Part shown: positions 25,951-34,534 of the stretch, piece after piece
Layout of the letters: every line of letters starts with the position of its first letter
How positions within the stretch are numbered: position 1 is the first letter of the stretch
From: Akkermansiaceae bacterium UBA2381
GTDB taxonomy: Bacteria > Verrucomicrobiota > Verrucomicrobiia > Verrucomicrobiales > DEV007
DNA length: 64,000 bases
Direction: 5' to 3'
Assembly: GCA_002344215.1 (NCBI GenBank)
Contig: DDSV01000050.1
Coordinates: forward strand, 21,892-85,891
Notes under the pieces: generated by a model
What the model was told of the DNA's origin: nothing
Database searches by the model: none
Seen by the model: only the letters and a program-made list of their open reading frames with translations
Program-made: the position numbers and the translations under genes

Positions 25951-27374
25951 CACTGTATGCCACGCAGGAGTAGCTCGGCATTCGAACTGGTGGATCTTAT
26001 CAGCTTCAACAGCACGACCATCGCCTCCGCGGCAGGTCTCTGCGCCATCTGTTTCCGAAGCGAACTGATTCGCTGATACTCGTCGGGATGATAGAGCAGT
26101 TCGTCCTTGCGGGTCCCGCTTTTCAGCAAATGGATAGCGGGGAAGATACGCGACTCCGCCATCTCGCGATCGAGGGTGATTTCCATGTTTCCGGTGCCCT
26201 TGAACTCCTCGAAAATGACGTCATCCATCCGGCTGTCAGTTTCAATCAGGCAGGTCGCCAGAATCGTCAAACTACCGCCTTCCTCAACGTTTCTCGCCGC
26301 ACCGAAGAACCGGCGGGACCGTTCAAGCGCCTTGGGAGAAATACCACCGCTGCCGATTGGCCCACCTCCCCCTCCGCCACCACTATCGCGCCGGTTGTGC
26401 CGCCCGGGTCCTCCGCCACCGTTGTTTCCTCCCCCATTTCCATTGCCCCCTCCCGACTGCCTCGCCGAGTTATGGGCACGGGCAAGTCGAGTGAGACTAT
26501 CAAGGAGGACAACCACATCCTTGCCAATCTCTACAAGACGCTTGGCCCGGTTGAGGACCATATCGGCCACCTCGATGTGGCGCGTGGAAGGTTCATCGAA
26601 GGTGGAACTGTAAACAGAAGCGTTAACCGTTTCACGAAAGTCGGTCACCTCTTCCGGCCGTTCGTCCAAAAGAAGGACGATCAACTCGACATCAGGGCTG
26701 TTCGCCTTAATCGAAACAGCGATGTTCTTGAGCAGAATCGTTTTGCCGCCTCTTGGCGGAGCAACTATCAGCCCCCTCTGTCCTTTACCGAGGGGTGCAA
26801 CAAGGTCGATGACCCGGGGAGACGGTGATGGTGAGGCTGTCGTCTCAAGAATGAGCCTCTCTGCGGGGAACATCGCCGTCAGATTGTCGAAATTTACCGG
26901 ACTCTTCCATTCATCCGCTGTCACTCCTTCAATCTCGATAACCGAGTCAACCGCTAGAAACTTCTCCCGCTCACGCGGGGCTCTAACCAGACACTTCAAT
27001 CGTTGGCCCGGGCGCAGGTCATACTTCTTCACAAAGGAAGCCGATAAATAGACATCGTCGGCATTTGAAGCGAAGCTGAAATCAGGCCATCGCAGAAATC
27101 CAAAGCTGTCACCTGAAAAATCAAGGAATCCCTCGGCCTCGATTACCGTCCCACGGCTACCATAGAACCTTAAGGTCTCGAAGACGAGATGGTGCTTGGA
27201 CCTGACCCCCGCAACTCTCAATCCGAGTTCCTGGGCGATCTCATGTAGCTCCGCGAGGGACTTTTTCTGAAAAGCATTCAGGTCAATTCTTTCAGGAATC
27301 GCGACGTTGCGTTCTTCTGGCGCTTCAGGATGAGGAGAGGACTCCTCGGAGTCCACGGTAGAGTGATCAGTCAT
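25950..27374 (-). CDS. rho: transcription termination factor Rho with a Gly/Asn-rich insert at the Q-loop
   Basis: A 474-residue hexameric RNA helicase. Parts in order: short acidic N-terminus; Rho_N helix bundle (residues ~31-70, LNAFQKKSLAELHEIAQELG); cold-shock RNA-binding domain (~75-150, GFLDFSGDSFGFLRWPD); ATPase with Walker A APPRGGKT at ~205-212, catalytic LLLDERPEEV, Walker B VVVLLDSLTRLARA and the R-loop EEFKGTGNME. Where other Rho proteins have the short Q-loop (SGKVLTGG type) this one has about 38 residues of Gly/Asn/Arg at 307-344 (26343-26456). The flanking text (ARAHN before, RSRRFFGAARN after) is intact, so this is an in-frame insertion/replacement. Its start abuts the coaE stop with no spacer. 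Confidence 0.97.
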   Translation of the reverse strand: MTDHSTVDSEESSPHPEAPEERNVAIPERIDLNAFQKKSLAELHEIAQELGLRVAGVRSKHHLVFETLRFYGSRGTVIEAEGFLDFSGDSFGFLRWPDFSFASNADDVYLSASFVKKYDLRPGQRLKCLVRAPREREKFLAVDSVIEIEGVTADEWKSPVNFDNLTAMFPAERLILETTASPSPSPRVIDLVAPLGKGQRGLIVAPPRGGKTILLKNIAVSIKANSPDVELIVLLLDERPEEVTDFRETVNASVYSSTFDEPSTRHIEVADMVLNRAKRLVEIGKDVVVLLDSLTRLARAHNSARQSGGGNGNGGGNNGGGGPGRHNRRDSGGGGGGGPIGSGGISPKALERSRRFFGAARNVEEGGSLTILATCLIETDSRMDDVIFEEFKGTGNMEITLDREMAESRIFPAIHLLKSGTRKDELLYHPDEYQRISSLRKQMAQRPAAEAMVVLLKLIRSTSSNAELLLRGIQ

Positions 27375-27989
27375 TCAGTTAAACAATCGTAAACAGCGCA
27401 AAACAAGATGGCTCGTTTGCACTTCAAGCACACTTCGGTCCCCATCATTCCATACAACGATGTCGGCCCTTTTTATTTTTTCATCAATCGGAAGCTGCGA
27501 CTCAATGATCCTTCTGGCAAGTGTCCCGGTCAGTCCTCGAACACTGCGGATTCGTCCAATTTGAGTCGACTCAGATGCTGCAACAACCAAATCAAGATCC
27601 CGATCTACAGGAAAATCAACTTCATAAAGAAGCGGAACCTCGATCAGAGTTACCCGGATCTCCCCGGACTGTCCCCTTACGTGTGCGGACACCCGCTCAA
27701 GAACCCGTGGATGCAACAACGCCTCTATGGTTCCACGGAATTCGGAATTTTCAAACAGGAGTTCTCTGAATCTATTTCGATTGATTCCACGCCCTTCTGC
27801 AAGCTCCGCCTCCCACCTCCCTCCTGCTGACACGATTTCATCGGCAATTTGAGGAGATTCCAGCAGTTCCGAAACCACCACATCGCAGCTGATAAACGAC
27901 ACCGATTCAGGCGGAAAACCGCTTCGCAAGAGGCGACAGACTTCGGTTTTGCCGCATGCCACTCCCCCGGTTACGGCGATCGTCAACAT
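27375..27989 (-). CDS. coaE: dephospho-CoA kinase
   Basis: A 204-residue kinase for the last step of coenzyme A synthesis (dephospho-CoA + ATP to CoA). Walker A is AVTGGVACGKTEVCRLL at residues ~5-21; SCDVVVSEL matches the family's acceptor-binding D(A/V) segment, LLHPRVLERV is the conserved central HP motif, and LIEVPLLYEV is the family's PLL(F/Y)E signature. It is first in coaE-rho-rnd: its TGA stop is followed directly by the rho ATG. The coaE-rho order is also found in Chlamydia (next to polA there), supporting a PVC origin. Confidence 0.93.
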   Translation of the reverse strand: MLTIAVTGGVACGKTEVCRLLRSGFPPESVSFISCDVVVSELLESPQIADEIVSAGGRWEAELAEGRGINRNRFRELLFENSEFRGTIEALLHPRVLERVSAHVRGQSGEIRVTLIEVPLLYEVDFPVDRDLDLVVAASESTQIGRIRSVRGLTGTLARRIIESQLPIDEKIKRADIVVWNDGDRSVLEVQTSHLVLRCLRLFN

Positions 27990-28005
27990 CTCGGGCTTAA
28001 ATGGG

Positions 28006-28027
28006 AAACGCGGCCTTGAGAGCCGCG
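28006..28027 (-). terminator. weak hairpin after the pilus-associated operon
   Basis: CGCGGC (28009-28014) pairs with GCCGCG (28022-28027) around a 7-base loop; on the minus strand the stem is followed by TTTCCCATTT. It lies between the secretin stop (28064) and the coaE start (27989) and probably ends the pilus-associated transcript. The U-run is short. Confidence 0.5.
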
Positions 28028-28063
28028 CTTCCTTAAATCTTTATCTAGACTGCAATACCGGAA

Positions 28064-30676
28064 TCACTTCTGGTAGGGAATCGGTCCTGGAGCAAACGCT
28101 GCGGGAGTCGTGATGGGAGGACGGGGAACCGGCTCAGGAAGCGGCTCATCCGTGAGGCGCCCGTGAACAGGCATCCCTGCGGGATCCATCAACTGAGCGG
28201 TAACAAAGATGGTGAGATTGCGCTTCAGGTGCAGCTCAACGCTGGACCGGAAGAGGCGCCCGAAGACCGGGAGGTCGCCCAAATAAGGGATCTTATCCTC
28301 GACGTCCTGGATGTCCTCACGAATGAGTCCGCCAAGGGCCACCGTTTGCCCATCCCAAATAGTCACCTGAGTGGTTACACGACGGGTATTGAAGACCGGC
28401 ATGACGATGCGGTTCTCTGTGATAATGACCGGATTGCCAGCAAGGTCTTCACCTGCCGTAATAGGACTTCCGTAGTTGATGAATCCGTCAAACTCCACCA
28501 CTTCAGGGGCCATATTAAGATCGATCGTGAACTCATCAGCACCGAGAACAGGGTCCACCTCAAGGGTAACACCAGTGTTACGGGTCTCGAATGCGGTGGG
28601 AGTCGCCGGAGTAACCGGGATAGCCACACCCGCGGCCCGAATGTCAACCTGCTGCGGAATTTCCGGCGGATCGTATTCAGTGGGATAAATGAATTCGCGA
28701 ATAACCTCGATCTTGGCCCGCTGGCCGCTACGAGCCATCACCGATGGTGCGGAAAGAAGGTCAACACCCTTCTTCTGGTTCAGTGCCCGAATCACCACCT
28801 GAAACTGAGGATCAGTGAGGACACCGGCGATTCCAAAAACTGCAGGTGCGACAGGTGTTGTAGCACCGAGACCTGCAGCAGCTGAAATCAAAGCGTCAAT
28901 CGAATTGTTGCTGATACCCTGATTACCGGACCGGTTACCCGCGGTAACAGGAGTGGTATTGGCGATCGAGAATGGGAAGTCTGCCTGTTGATCGGCACCC
29001 ACCTGATTTCCAGGAGTGCCCCCGGCCCCAAGAACGGCCCCGTTATTTCCCATTGAGAAAGCACCCAACTGCCAGTCGAAACCCAGTTCCTCACCATCCT
29101 CTTCGCTGATTTCAACGAATCGGGCGGTGATGTAAATCTGCTTCTCCACGCCCTGAACGATCGATTCAATATAAGCCTCGACCAGCTCCATTTGATCCTG
29201 CGTGTTCCTGACAATTAACTGAGAGGTCGAAGCGTTGTAGATCGCGCTGGCACCGCCGGCGAAGGTGATACCGGCGCTTTCCAGGATCTGCTTGGCGTTC
29301 CTTTTTCCACTCAGTGTAGCGCCACCAGCGGCAACCGGATCAGCAAACGGATCCGCTGCACCGGCTGCGCCACCTGCGGCAGCAGCGCCACCCCCACCAT
29401 CAGTGGAAAGGAAGGTCGGAGGAACGACATAGACGTTCGTGAAAAGATCAGCATCAGGAGTTGAGATCGGCACCACCTTAACGGCGAAGGCCTCAACTTT
29501 GTATTTCATCTGAGCCAGGGCCGTAGTGTACCTCAACGCTTCAGCGAGAGGAACATTGGAGAGGCGCAGGGTGATTAGGACACCGCCCCCGCCGCCACCG
29601 CCGGGTGCAGCCGCCCCACCAGCGCCGCCGGAGAATCCGAATCCACCATCAGCCGCCGGAGCAGCAGCGGGAGCAGCCGCCGGAGCCGGGGCACCCATGG
29701 AACCGGAATCAATAAGAATATTTACGCCCTTTTTGGCTGGATTTGTCTCGGTGACATCCAACTCAACACTCCTTGACTGCAGGAACTCGATCGCGTCCTT
29801 CAGCGGTGTGTCAACGAACTCAACGCTCGGAATAATGATCGTCTTCAGCTTCTCCTCATTCCGCCGAATGTCGGTAGTAGCGGTATCGGTCGGAATGGCA
29901 ATGCCCGGACCGGCATCGAGTGCGGCAGGAACGGGAGACTCCCAGCCGGCAGTGACTTCGGCCAGCATCCTTGAGCGAGTATGATCGTAGGCGGCGTCAT
30001 AATAATTCCACTTATGGCGCTCATTGTCCTCCATCCCTCTGCGGGCGGCGGTATTGTAGGGATCATCATTCAGGGCCTTATTAAATTCCCGTTCGGCGCG
30101 GTCGTAATCACCCAGATCCAAATGACCCTGAGCGGTTTTGAGCGCAAGCTTCACGCGGCGCACCCTTTCAAGGTGGCCGGGCGTAAGCGCCGGAGAGTAG
30201 TAATCAGGATCATTGAGGCGCTCCAACAAGCGTTTTGCATCGATGTTATCCGGATCTACGCTCGGTTGAAGAACATCTTCAACGAGAGCGATGGATTCGG
30301 GATAGCGGCCCTCCTCAGCTCTCTGAGTGGCAAGTAGAACACTTGCCCGGGAGAACTGCTTGATGTAGGCGCGACGACGCGGCTCGGTCATGGGTGCGTC
30401 AGGTAGCAAGTCAAGGGCGGCCCTGTATTGATCGATTGCCCCCTGATAATCTCCATCTGCCATCAACTGGGAACCGCGAAGCGCTGCTTCATCAGCCCTC
30501 TTCACGTCCTCCTGAAGACGAATGACGTAGTTGGTTGCAATCGAAGGGACCCCGCTGTCTCCACTCCCGTATCCGGTTGGACCTCCAACCGAATCCATTA
30601 CGGAAAGGGAAAATACAGTAAGAATTCCACCGGAAACCGCTGCAGTGAAGGATTTTTTCGTTCCTCTAATCTTCAT
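28064..30676 (-). CDS. Amuc_1098-family type IV pilus-like secretin
   Basis: An ~870-residue outer-membrane secretin. Order: signal peptide (about residues 8-30); TPR-like helical repeats (~40-250, AEEGRYPESIALVEDVLQ, AQGHLDLGDYDRAEREFNKA); an N-domain from about 280 (VEFVDTPLKDAIEFLQSRS) interrupted by Ala/Pro/Gly-rich low complexity; a second N-domain with another Gly/Ala tract; and the secretin core with GLIREDIQDVEDKIPYLGDL and PVFGRLFRS near residue 780-800. The TPR-plus-secretin design is that of Amuc_1098 of Akkermansia. It is the last gene in an operon with homologues of Amuc_1099-1102. ATG at 30676 was chosen for the signal peptide; 30694 is an alternative. Confidence 0.9.
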   Translation of the reverse strand: MKIRGTKKSFTAAVSGGILTVFSLSVMDSVGGPTGYGSGDSGVPSIATNYVIRLQEDVKRADEAALRGSQLMADGDYQGAIDQYRAALDLLPDAPMTEPRRRAYIKQFSRASVLLATQRAEEGRYPESIALVEDVLQPSVDPDNIDAKRLLERLNDPDYYSPALTPGHLERVRRVKLALKTAQGHLDLGDYDRAEREFNKALNDDPYNTAARRGMEDNERHKWNYYDAAYDHTRSRMLAEVTAGWESPVPAALDAGPGIAIPTDTATTDIRRNEEKLKTIIIPSVEFVDTPLKDAIEFLQSRSVELDVTETNPAKKGVNILIDSGSMGAPAPAAAPAAAPAADGGFGFSGGAGGAAAPGGGGGGGVLITLRLSNVPLAEALRYTTALAQMKYKVEAFAVKVVPISTPDADLFTNVYVVPPTFLSTDGGGGAAAAGGAAGAADPFADPVAAGGATLSGKRNAKQILESAGITFAGGASAIYNASTSQLIVRNTQDQMELVEAYIESIVQGVEKQIYITARFVEISEEDGEELGFDWQLGAFSMGNNGAVLGAGGTPGNQVGADQQADFPFSIANTTPVTAGNRSGNQGISNNSIDALISAAAGLGATTPVAPAVFGIAGVLTDPQFQVVIRALNQKKGVDLLSAPSVMARSGQRAKIEVIREFIYPTEYDPPEIPQQVDIRAAGVAIPVTPATPTAFETRNTGVTLEVDPVLGADEFTIDLNMAPEVVEFDGFINYGSPITAGEDLAGNPVIITENRIVMPVFNTRRVTTQVTIWDGQTVALGGLIREDIQDVEDKIPYLGDLPVFGRLFRSSVELHLKRNLTIFVTAQLMDPAGMPVHGRLTDEPLPEPVPRPPITTPAAFAPGPIPYQK

Positions 30677-30756
30677 AAAATTATCACGCCTCATGCTGTT
30701 TAAAAACCGCGAGCCTAAACCAAACCAAAACCAGAAATTCAACTAACTGTCAACTG

Positions 30757-31725
30757 TTACTTCTTAGTAATCTCAACAGTTTGTTCAGGTTCTGAACCTG
30801 ACTGGTAAGAGATCACCACCGAATTCTCATTCACTTTCATCACCCGATACTTCGTTTCGGGGTCCATCGCGAGGTTAAATGCGTCGCCCTCCTTGACGAA
30901 CTCGTGAAACTGAGGATCCAACTCGAACTTCATTTCCGCGAAATAGGTCGGAATGACCGTATCGGTGTTTCGAACGAGGATGTGGACCTCATTCTTGGGG
31001 AGATAAGTGATTTTGACCTCGGAGGCATCCGCTTCAATCCCCACATTATTGACTTTCTTCTTCTCCTCGAATCCCTCGACACGGAACTGCTGATCCTTGG
31101 ATGTCTCACCGATTCTGAGATAGAAATTGTCACGCTGCGGCCATTTGGGGCTGGGCATCCGCATAATCTGGGACCTTTCCGCATCGGGACGAGCCGAGAA
31201 ACGAAGAACATAGTCCTGCTGTTGACGAGAGGCGAAAATCAACTTCTCCACGTAGGGGGGCCGGGACTTGGGATCAACAGGATCGGTCTTGGCCTCCCAT
31301 TCAGCAAGAGTCGTAAACCCATCACCATCCGGGTCCATGCTCAAAACGCCGGAATTCAGGAAGTCGAGTTCGTTGCTGAGAAGCCACGCATTGGTTACCG
31401 GCGGACGAAGGGACGGAGCATTCGGATCCAGCATGTCGATCAAGACCCCGTTGGTCTCTACGATCGGAATCGAGACAAAAAGAGGGACCGGTTTCGCCGC
31501 CTCCCCCTTGGAGGGAGTGGTCCAGAGCTGTTCCTTCTCAACAAACGACTTGGCTATTCCAGCAATCGCTTCAGAAGTCTCCGGCAGGTCATTCTTGGCC
31601 GACGCTGCCCCCATCCCGAACCTCGCACCGAATCCCATCGCGAGATTCGCAAACAAGGCGGACAAGCCAATGACGACAAGTCCCACCACCAATAACAAAA
31701 GTTTATCCCACGCTTTGCTGCTCAT
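30757..31725 (-). CDS. Amuc_1099-family pilus-associated membrane protein
   Basis: A 322-residue bitopic protein: one N-terminal membrane helix (about residues 9-30, LLLLVVGLVVIGLSALFANL) and a periplasmic part. The middle contains a short acidic loop, NSGVLSMDPDGDGFTTLAEW, whose DPDGDG resembles a calcium-binding/dockerin-like Asp loop. The rest is beta-rich with a repeated-domain feel and no enzyme motif. It matches the position and type of Amuc_1099, between the secretin and Amuc_1100 homologues. Its ATG overlaps the stop of the upstream gene as ATGA, so translation is coupled. Confidence 0.82.
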   Translation of the reverse strand: MSSKAWDKLLLLVVGLVVIGLSALFANLAMGFGARFGMGAASAKNDLPETSEAIAGIAKSFVEKEQLWTTPSKGEAAKPVPLFVSIPIVETNGVLIDMLDPNAPSLRPPVTNAWLLSNELDFLNSGVLSMDPDGDGFTTLAEWEAKTDPVDPKSRPPYVEKLIFASRQQQDYVLRFSARPDAERSQIMRMPSPKWPQRDNFYLRIGETSKDQQFRVEGFEEKKKVNNVGIEADASEVKITYLPKNEVHILVRNTDTVIPTYFAEMKFELDPQFHEFVKEGDAFNLAMDPETKYRVMKVNENSVVISYQSGSEPEQTVEITKK

Positions 31726-32732
31726 CGTCTACCAGTTTTTTTGACCTCAGGTTCCGGAGTTTGGGCCTTCACCTCTTCCGGACTCAGGAAGCGGGTAATA
31801 TCGACCACCATAAATACATCAAGCTTCTCCTGCCCCATAAGCACACGGGCATCCTGATCCGCTTTGACAAAACCTGCCTCTTTTGCCTTGGCAATCAGTT
31901 CGGGCTCTGTCGCCGTTCCGTACCCCCATTCGGTCAGCTTCTCAGGAGAAGCGGTTTCCTTGGTATCCGGATTCTGAAATCTTGGAAATGAGGCCCCTCC
32001 CGGTCCTCCGGTGAGCTTGGCGGCCCCCTCGGTTGCCTCGTTCTTCACTTTTAGCACCCGGACGATGTAAAAGAACGTCTTATCATTGGCAAGGGTATTC
32101 ACGAACTTCTGAAAGGAATCAAAAGAACCTCTGAACTGGAGCCTGACCGGATATTTGTGCACCACTCCACTTTCCTGCTTTTCCGCCCCTCCTGGTTCTC
32201 CGGGAATGGGATCCCGAACGAAACTGCTCATCGACTCACCACCGGAATTCACCAATGTCCGGAGAAGGTGCTGGATTGCCTCCAATTCATAGTCCAGAAC
32301 AGGCACAAGATCAGGGGAAGGAAGTGTATTGGCGTAATTGTCGAACCCAAGCTGGAATTCTGTAGCCGTCGCAAGCTCCATTCCGCCCTCCTTCGCGGCA
32401 GCGCGAAAGTCCTCTACCCCCTTCTTAACCCGCTGCTGAAACTCGGTGTTAGCCAAAGTCGTGTTCAGCGGGCGTTGAAACGATTTCAGCGTTTCCGAGA
32501 GGGCGGTCACAGCATCACTGTAGGATTTCACCTTTGCCTCAAGGGCTTCGGCGTTTTCCTTATTAGGGTAGGGCGTCTTCCTCTCCAGGCTTTCAATTGA
32601 ACCAACCTTCGAGTCCCAGCTCGACAAAGCCTCCGTGTATTTTCCGTAACTGCTGAACGCGTAAAAACCGCTCCCCAGAATAACAAGGGCTGCCACGATT
32701 CCGTAAACCATTAACCAAATCTTCGAATTCAT
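31722..32732 (-). CDS. Amuc_1100-family pilus-associated membrane protein
   Basis: A 336-residue bitopic protein: membrane helix at about residues 6-27 (LMVYGIVAALVILGSGFYAF), then a long coiled-coil-like stretch (about 30-110: YTEALSSWDSKVGSIESLER, ALEAKVKSYSDAVTALSETL) and a C-terminal alpha/beta domain like PilO/ferredoxin-like folds (VRLQFRGSFDSFQKFVNTL). This is the design of Amuc_1100, the Akkermansia protein known for TLR2 and gut-barrier effects, in the same operon order. In the pilus-like machine it most likely plays a PilO-type alignment role. Overlaps the next gene by ATGA. Confidence 0.85.
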   Translation of the reverse strand: MNSKIWLMVYGIVAALVILGSGFYAFSSYGKYTEALSSWDSKVGSIESLERKTPYPNKENAEALEAKVKSYSDAVTALSETLKSFQRPLNTTLANTEFQQRVKKGVEDFRAAAKEGGMELATATEFQLGFDNYANTLPSPDLVPVLDYELEAIQHLLRTLVNSGGESMSSFVRDPIPGEPGGAEKQESGVVHKYPVRLQFRGSFDSFQKFVNTLANDKTFFYIVRVLKVKNEATEGAAKLTGGPGGASFPRFQNPDTKETASPEKLTEWGYGTATEPELIAKAKEAGFVKADQDARVLMGQEKLDVFMVVDITRFLSPEEVKAQTPEPEVKKTGRR

Positions 32733-32749
32733 CTTCCTTACTCGCCTTC

Positions 32750-34489
32750 TTATTTGGTGAATTTAACCTGATTCTCCGCTGGTAGGGGGAGGGTCATTTT
32801 GAACGGGTAGGCGTAACGGTCATCATTGGTTCCCGCATCCACTTCACTCACCTCGCTGATATCAACTTCCTTAAGATCGAAAAAGCTCACCTCCCCGGCG
32901 TCTGCATCTCCCTTAAGCCCCTTAAAGAAATCGTAAACGACTTCGGATCCCCTCGGGTTCTCTCTCCAAAGTCCCTGAATCGAGAAGGCATCAACGATCG
33001 CCTCCGCATCGGGTGCCGCCGCAATCAGCTCGGTGGCCCCATCCGAGATGATGGGACGCCCTGCCGCCAGCGGCTCAAGAACAGTCAGATAAAGGATATC
33101 ATTCTGCATCTTCTGGCTAAGGTAATTGAACACCCGCACCCAATAAACACGATGCCTCACCGAATCCACATAGGGCTGCTGGTCATTGTCGATCGAGGCA
33201 ATCTCCTTGTTGAGGCCATCGATGACTTTATTGTATTTCGAGAGGTCTTCGGATCTCACATTAACTTCGTCCGCCTTCGCATTGGCGATCTGGGCCCCCT
33301 TTGAGAAAAAGAACCCTATTCCCAGGAGTAGCGCTCCCACCGCAGCGACCATCAACATTAATGCCGGCTTGCGGCGATCCAACTCGCGCGATTTCTGGAC
33401 GGACGCCGGAATCAAATCAATTCGAAGCGGAACTTCACCAATCTGGGCGAGCGCACTTCCAACCAACTCACCAAACTGATGGGCATTTGCCCCGACGAAT
33501 TCCGCCGTCGCGCCTTTCGCCACCGTAACGTTCCGGAAGGGATTGAAATGATCCACCGGGAGATTAAGCTTCTCCGCGAAAAACTCCCTGATGAAAGGAA
33601 GCCCGGCCGTTGCCCCGCTCAAAAGGACAATGGAGGGTGCCGAACCGCCCTGTTGACTGCGGTAGAAATTAATCGTCCTCATGATCTCCGCATGTAGACG
33701 GGTCAATGAGTTCCGCACCACTTTCGATATGGCGGCAACTTCCGGGTCCTCGTGATCGGCATAAGCTCCTCCAAGAGCCACAAATCCATCAATAACCTTC
33801 CGCCGGTCGGCCGAAACGAAGTCGGTATTGAACTCTTTTGAAATGGCCCGGGTAATGTCGGCACCGCCGATTTTGACAGTGCGGATAAAAAAGCGCTTCC
33901 CGTCCATGAAAATCATGTCGGTTGTTCTGGCCCCGATATCGACAAGAAGCGTGGTCTCCTCAATGTCCGAGTAGTTGAACCGCATGGCATTATAGATCGC
34001 AGCAGGGGCTATTTCGGCCCCTTTGGACTTGAGCCCCGCCCCGATAACCAAATTGTCCACTTCGCTCAACTCGTCCGATTTAACGGCTGCAAGGGCCACC
34101 TCGACTTCAATGTCACCCGGCTCCCCCATGAGCTGATAACCCCATACCACTTCGTTGATTGGGTACGGAACTTGTTGCTGAGCCTCAAATTCGACGATCT
34201 GGTCGACCTGGGATCCATCCAGTGCCGGGAGACTGGCGAATTTCACGAGAACCGGAAACGAGCTGACAACATAATTCGTGCTGGCCCCTTTTATTTTGAG
34301 TCCCGCGACGATCTCCTTCAACGCCATCAGAGCCTGTGAACCCTTCGCCCCGTCTTCGCCCGGGTCTCCGATCAGTTCACGACGTTCAACCCGGTCGAGC
34401 CTCAATCCACCACCAGCAGTCTTCGAAAAGATCGCCCCGGCAACTTGCTGAGAACCCACGTTTATAGAAATGATGCGATCATCCGCCAT
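32750..34489 (-). CDS. Amuc_1101-family PilM-like protein (fused PilM/PilN layout)
   Basis: A 579-residue protein. Residues ~1-350 form an actin-like PilM/FtsA-type ATPase fold (IISINVGSQQVAGAIF as phosphate loop 1; TTLLVDIGARTTDMIFMDGK as loop 2; VLLSGATAGLPFIREFFAEK as the adenosine motif). A membrane helix follows at about 377-397 (ALMLMVAAVGALLLGIGFFF) and then a PilN-like periplasmic part with a coiled coil (SEDLSKYNKVIDGLNKEIAS). PilM and PilN are usually separate, interacting proteins, so here the cytoplasmic ATPase-like ring and the membrane partner are one chain. It lies 17 bases upstream of the Amuc_1100 homologue. Confidence 0.88.
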   Translation of the reverse strand: MADDRIISINVGSQQVAGAIFSKTAGGGLRLDRVERRELIGDPGEDGAKGSQALMALKEIVAGLKIKGASTNYVVSSFPVLVKFASLPALDGSQVDQIVEFEAQQQVPYPINEVVWGYQLMGEPGDIEVEVALAAVKSDELSEVDNLVIGAGLKSKGAEIAPAAIYNAMRFNYSDIEETTLLVDIGARTTDMIFMDGKRFFIRTVKIGGADITRAISKEFNTDFVSADRRKVIDGFVALGGAYADHEDPEVAAISKVVRNSLTRLHAEIMRTINFYRSQQGGSAPSIVLLSGATAGLPFIREFFAEKLNLPVDHFNPFRNVTVAKGATAEFVGANAHQFGELVGSALAQIGEVPLRIDLIPASVQKSRELDRRKPALMLMVAAVGALLLGIGFFFSKGAQIANAKADEVNVRSEDLSKYNKVIDGLNKEIASIDNDQQPYVDSVRHRVYWVRVFNYLSQKMQNDILYLTVLEPLAAGRPIISDGATELIAAAPDAEAIVDAFSIQGLWRENPRGSEVVYDFFKGLKGDADAGEVSFFDLKEVDISEVSEVDAGTNDDRYAYPFKMTLPLPAENQVKFTK

Positions 34490-34534
34490 AATCTTGTTTA
34501 CTGCGTCAAATGTAAAAATACCGGCAACAGCAAA

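Noticed and set aside
26088..26828. Long plus-strand frame of 246 codons opposite rho.
   Set aside because: It is a mirror of the strongly conserved rho coding frame on the other strand and has no family features.
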